From CAZNSX01 sp964575845 (GTDB lineage Bacteria; UBA8248; CAZNSX01): a DNA stretch of 14,311 nucleotides. Position 1 is the first letter of the stretch. Each line of letters starts with the position of its first letter. The position numbers were made by a program, and so were the translations under genes. The notes beneath the pieces were generated by a model. That model was not told the origin of the DNA. It made no database searches and was given only the letters and a program-made list of their open reading frames with translations. The stretch covers positions 1 to 14,311 of the forward strand of contig CAZNSX010000012.1 of the NCBI GenBank assembly GCA_964575845.1, in the 5' to 3' direction. Positions 12,895-14,311 of this stretch are shown one piece after another.

Positions 12895-14082
12895 GCAAAA
12901 CCAGAGGTTATCGAATTGGATCCAAAAGAATTTGATCACTCATCGCCTGGGCGATGCATAAAGGTCCCAACAGGATACTGGGCATTCATCCCTCATCCCC
13001 TGCCTCCTGATATCAGTTATGATACACCCCTCATTCATCTTCTCTCCGAGGCTGACAGACTGTTAGGGGAGCTGTCAGGGACCGGAAGACTTCTGGCCAA
13101 CCCTTATCTGCTAATCGATCCATATGTGAGGCGTGAAGCCGTATCAAGCTCAAGGATTGAAGGAACACAAGCCTCCCTCAGTGATCTGTTTTTCTTTGAG
13201 GCCTCAGAGAGGGAATCGCCACGAGCCCCTGATGTATGTGAGGTGAGAAATTACGTCCGGGCCATGGAATATGGAATTGAACGGCTGCGGGATCTTCCCA
13301 TATCTGTGAGGCTGATAGGTGAGATTCACGGGATATTAATGAAGGGAGTTCGCGGCGATCATGCTACCCCTGGTGAGATTCGTCGTAGTCAGAATTGGAT
13401 CGGCCCTCCAGGATGCTCTCTTCAGGAGGCCACCTATGTCCCCCCTCCTGTAGAAGAGATGAAAAGCGCTCTTAGCGATTGGGAAAAATACCTCCACGCA
13501 GACACTGATACGCCTCCCTTAATTCAATGTGCCCTCATGCATTACCAATTCGAGGCGATTCATCCATTTCTCGATGGCAATGGTCGCATAGGAAGGCTTT
13601 TAATCACCTTCTTTCTGTGGGAGAGGGACTTACTCACACAACCCCTCCTCTATCTCTCTACCTTCTTTGATAGATTCAGGGATGACTATTACGCAAGGCT
13701 TCTCGCTGTCAGCAAAAATGGGGATTGGAGGAGTTGGATTGAGTTTTTTTTAAGGGGAGTTATTAACCAATCAAAGGATGCCATATCGGATGCGAGAAAG
13801 ATCATTGAACTTCACGAGAAATACAAACAGCGGCTGGAAGCTACCAAAAAAATACCTGAATCCGCTTATCGCCTGATAGAAGAACTATTTAGCAACCCGG
13901 TACTTTCGATCAGCAGCTTGAGCAAGAAATGGGGCATCCCCTTCAATTCCGTGAAGACGGGCGTATTGCGGCTTGTTTCTCTTGATATTCTACGTGAAGA
14001 AACAGGCAGGAAAAGAAATAAGCTCTATATAGCATCCGAATTAATAGAACTCCTATCAGAATCTGGAGAGCGCAGGTTTTAG
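12886..14082 (+). CDS. Fic-family AMP-transferase with inhibitory helix and winged-helix tail
   Basis: A 398-residue Fic protein. Fic enzymes usually transfer AMP from ATP to a hydroxyl side chain of a target protein. The catalytic motif HPFLDGNGRIGR (226-237) is intact with His226, and the flap region lies near residues 183-187. An N-terminal inhibitory helix SSRIEG (88-93, Ser88 and Glu92) keeps such class II enzymes inactive until the helix moves. Residues 20-40 (GYWAFIPHPLPP) are the conserved N-terminal region, and residues 322-395 look like a winged-helix DNA-binding domain. No in-frame ATG exists near the start: TTG at 12886 is the most upstream option but lacks a Shine-Dalgarno, while TTG at 12916 follows AGAGG at 8-bp spacing and would remove 10 residues. 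GC content is lower than in the neighbouring rnf operon. The target is unknown, and no antitoxin gene is adjacent. Confidence 0.9.
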   Translation: MQDAKPEVIELDPKEFDHSSPGRCIKVPTGYWAFIPHPLPPDISYDTPLIHLLSEADRLLGELSGTGRLLANPYLLIDPYVRREAVSSSRIEGTQASLSDLFFFEASERESPRAPDVCEVRNYVRAMEYGIERLRDLPISVRLIGEIHGILMKGVRGDHATPGEIRRSQNWIGPPGCSLQEATYVPPPVEEMKSALSDWEKYLHADTDTPPLIQCALMHYQFEAIHPFLDGNGRIGRLLITFFLWERDLLTQPLLYLSTFFDRFRDDYYARLLAVSKNGDWRSWIEFFLRGVINQSKDAISDARKIIELHEKYKQRLEATKKIPESAYRLIEELFSNPVLSISSLSKKWGIPFNSVKTGVLRLVSLDILREETGRKRNKLYIASELIELLSESGERRF

Positions 14083-14311
14083 CTCTTGAACGGCAAGGTT
14101 AGATATTTTTCCTTTCAGCTTTCAGCTTTGAGCTAATCTAAATTACGCTTCTCTCTTTACACCTATGAGCTATCAGTTTAACGCTTTGCCCTTTGCCCCA
14201 TGCCCCTTGCCTCTTCCTTTCCCCATTTCTTTTATCTATTTCCCCGAGTCCCCGATTCCCCCTTTCCTCGATTCTTTTCTCCCCGCTTCACCCCTCCCCG
14301 TTTCTCCCTAT
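14083..14311. repeat. Downstream region made of degenerate 7- and 8-mer repeats
   Basis: No gene is visible. Three TTTCAGC-type heptamers (14113-14133), five heptamers of ACGCTTT/GCCCTTT/GCCCCAT type (14181-14215) and four octamers of TCCCCGAT type (14241-14272) follow one another, and the C-rich degenerate pattern continues to the window edge. No clear terminator for fic can be made out. Confidence 0.7.

Overview
The window reads as chromosomal DNA of a GC-rich, anaerobic, Gram-negative-type bacterium, most likely a Desulfobacterota (former Deltaproteobacteria) or similar lineage. This rests on an adenosylcobalamin-dependent (class II) ribonucleotide reductase, a complete rnfCDGEAB gene cluster, a PilZ (c-di-GMP receptor) protein, and gaps filled with degenerate 7- and 8-base repeats. 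The lineage is an inference; no rRNA or other taxonomic marker is present.

Layout. (1) 1-1997: an AT-rich segment with one minus-strand gene for an OLD-like ATPase/TOPRIM protein, probably acquired. (2) 1998-2763: a non-coding region with several palindromes, then a strong sigma70-type promoter overlapped by two NrdR-box-like sites. (3) 2764-5968: nrdJ and a PilZ gene, 25 bp apart and probably co-transcribed. (4) 5972-12358: the minus-strand rnf operon (transcribed C-D-G-E-A-B), whose last stop codon lies 3 bp from the stop of the convergent PilZ gene. The genes rnfC/D/G/E overlap; rnfE-rnfA and rnfA-rnfB are separated by 171 and 112 bp of repeat-rich DNA. A promoter with consensus -35 lies at 12430-12458. 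(5) 12459-14311: a plus-strand fic gene with TTGCAGGAT repeats at its start, flanked on both sides by related heptamer repeats.

Function. The Rnf complex normally couples ferredoxin:NAD+ electron transfer to Na+ or H+ transport across the cytoplasmic membrane. This one looks non-standard. RnfB is fused to a complete GltD/NfnL-type FAD- and NAD(P)-binding oxidoreductase. RnfC has lost the glycine-rich FMN/NADH loop and the other nucleotide-site motifs of ordinary RnfC while keeping both 4Fe-4S motifs. RnfD keeps only the Thr-Pro-Leu of its flavinylation motif. RnfG and the RnfA/RnfE cluster cysteines look normal. I infer that the pyridine-nucleotide site may have moved from RnfC to the RnfB fusion, possibly with NADPH as the nucleotide. 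This is the most interesting hypothesis in the window.

The nrdJ promoter is the second highlight: two NrdR-like boxes 32 bp apart sit between -35 and -10 and across the expected transcription start, consistent with direct repression by NrdR. The same promoter position argues against the upstream TTG start and for an ATG at 2764. The OLD-like and Fic genes are accessory functions (possible phage defence and protein AMPylation) and lower in GC than the core genes.
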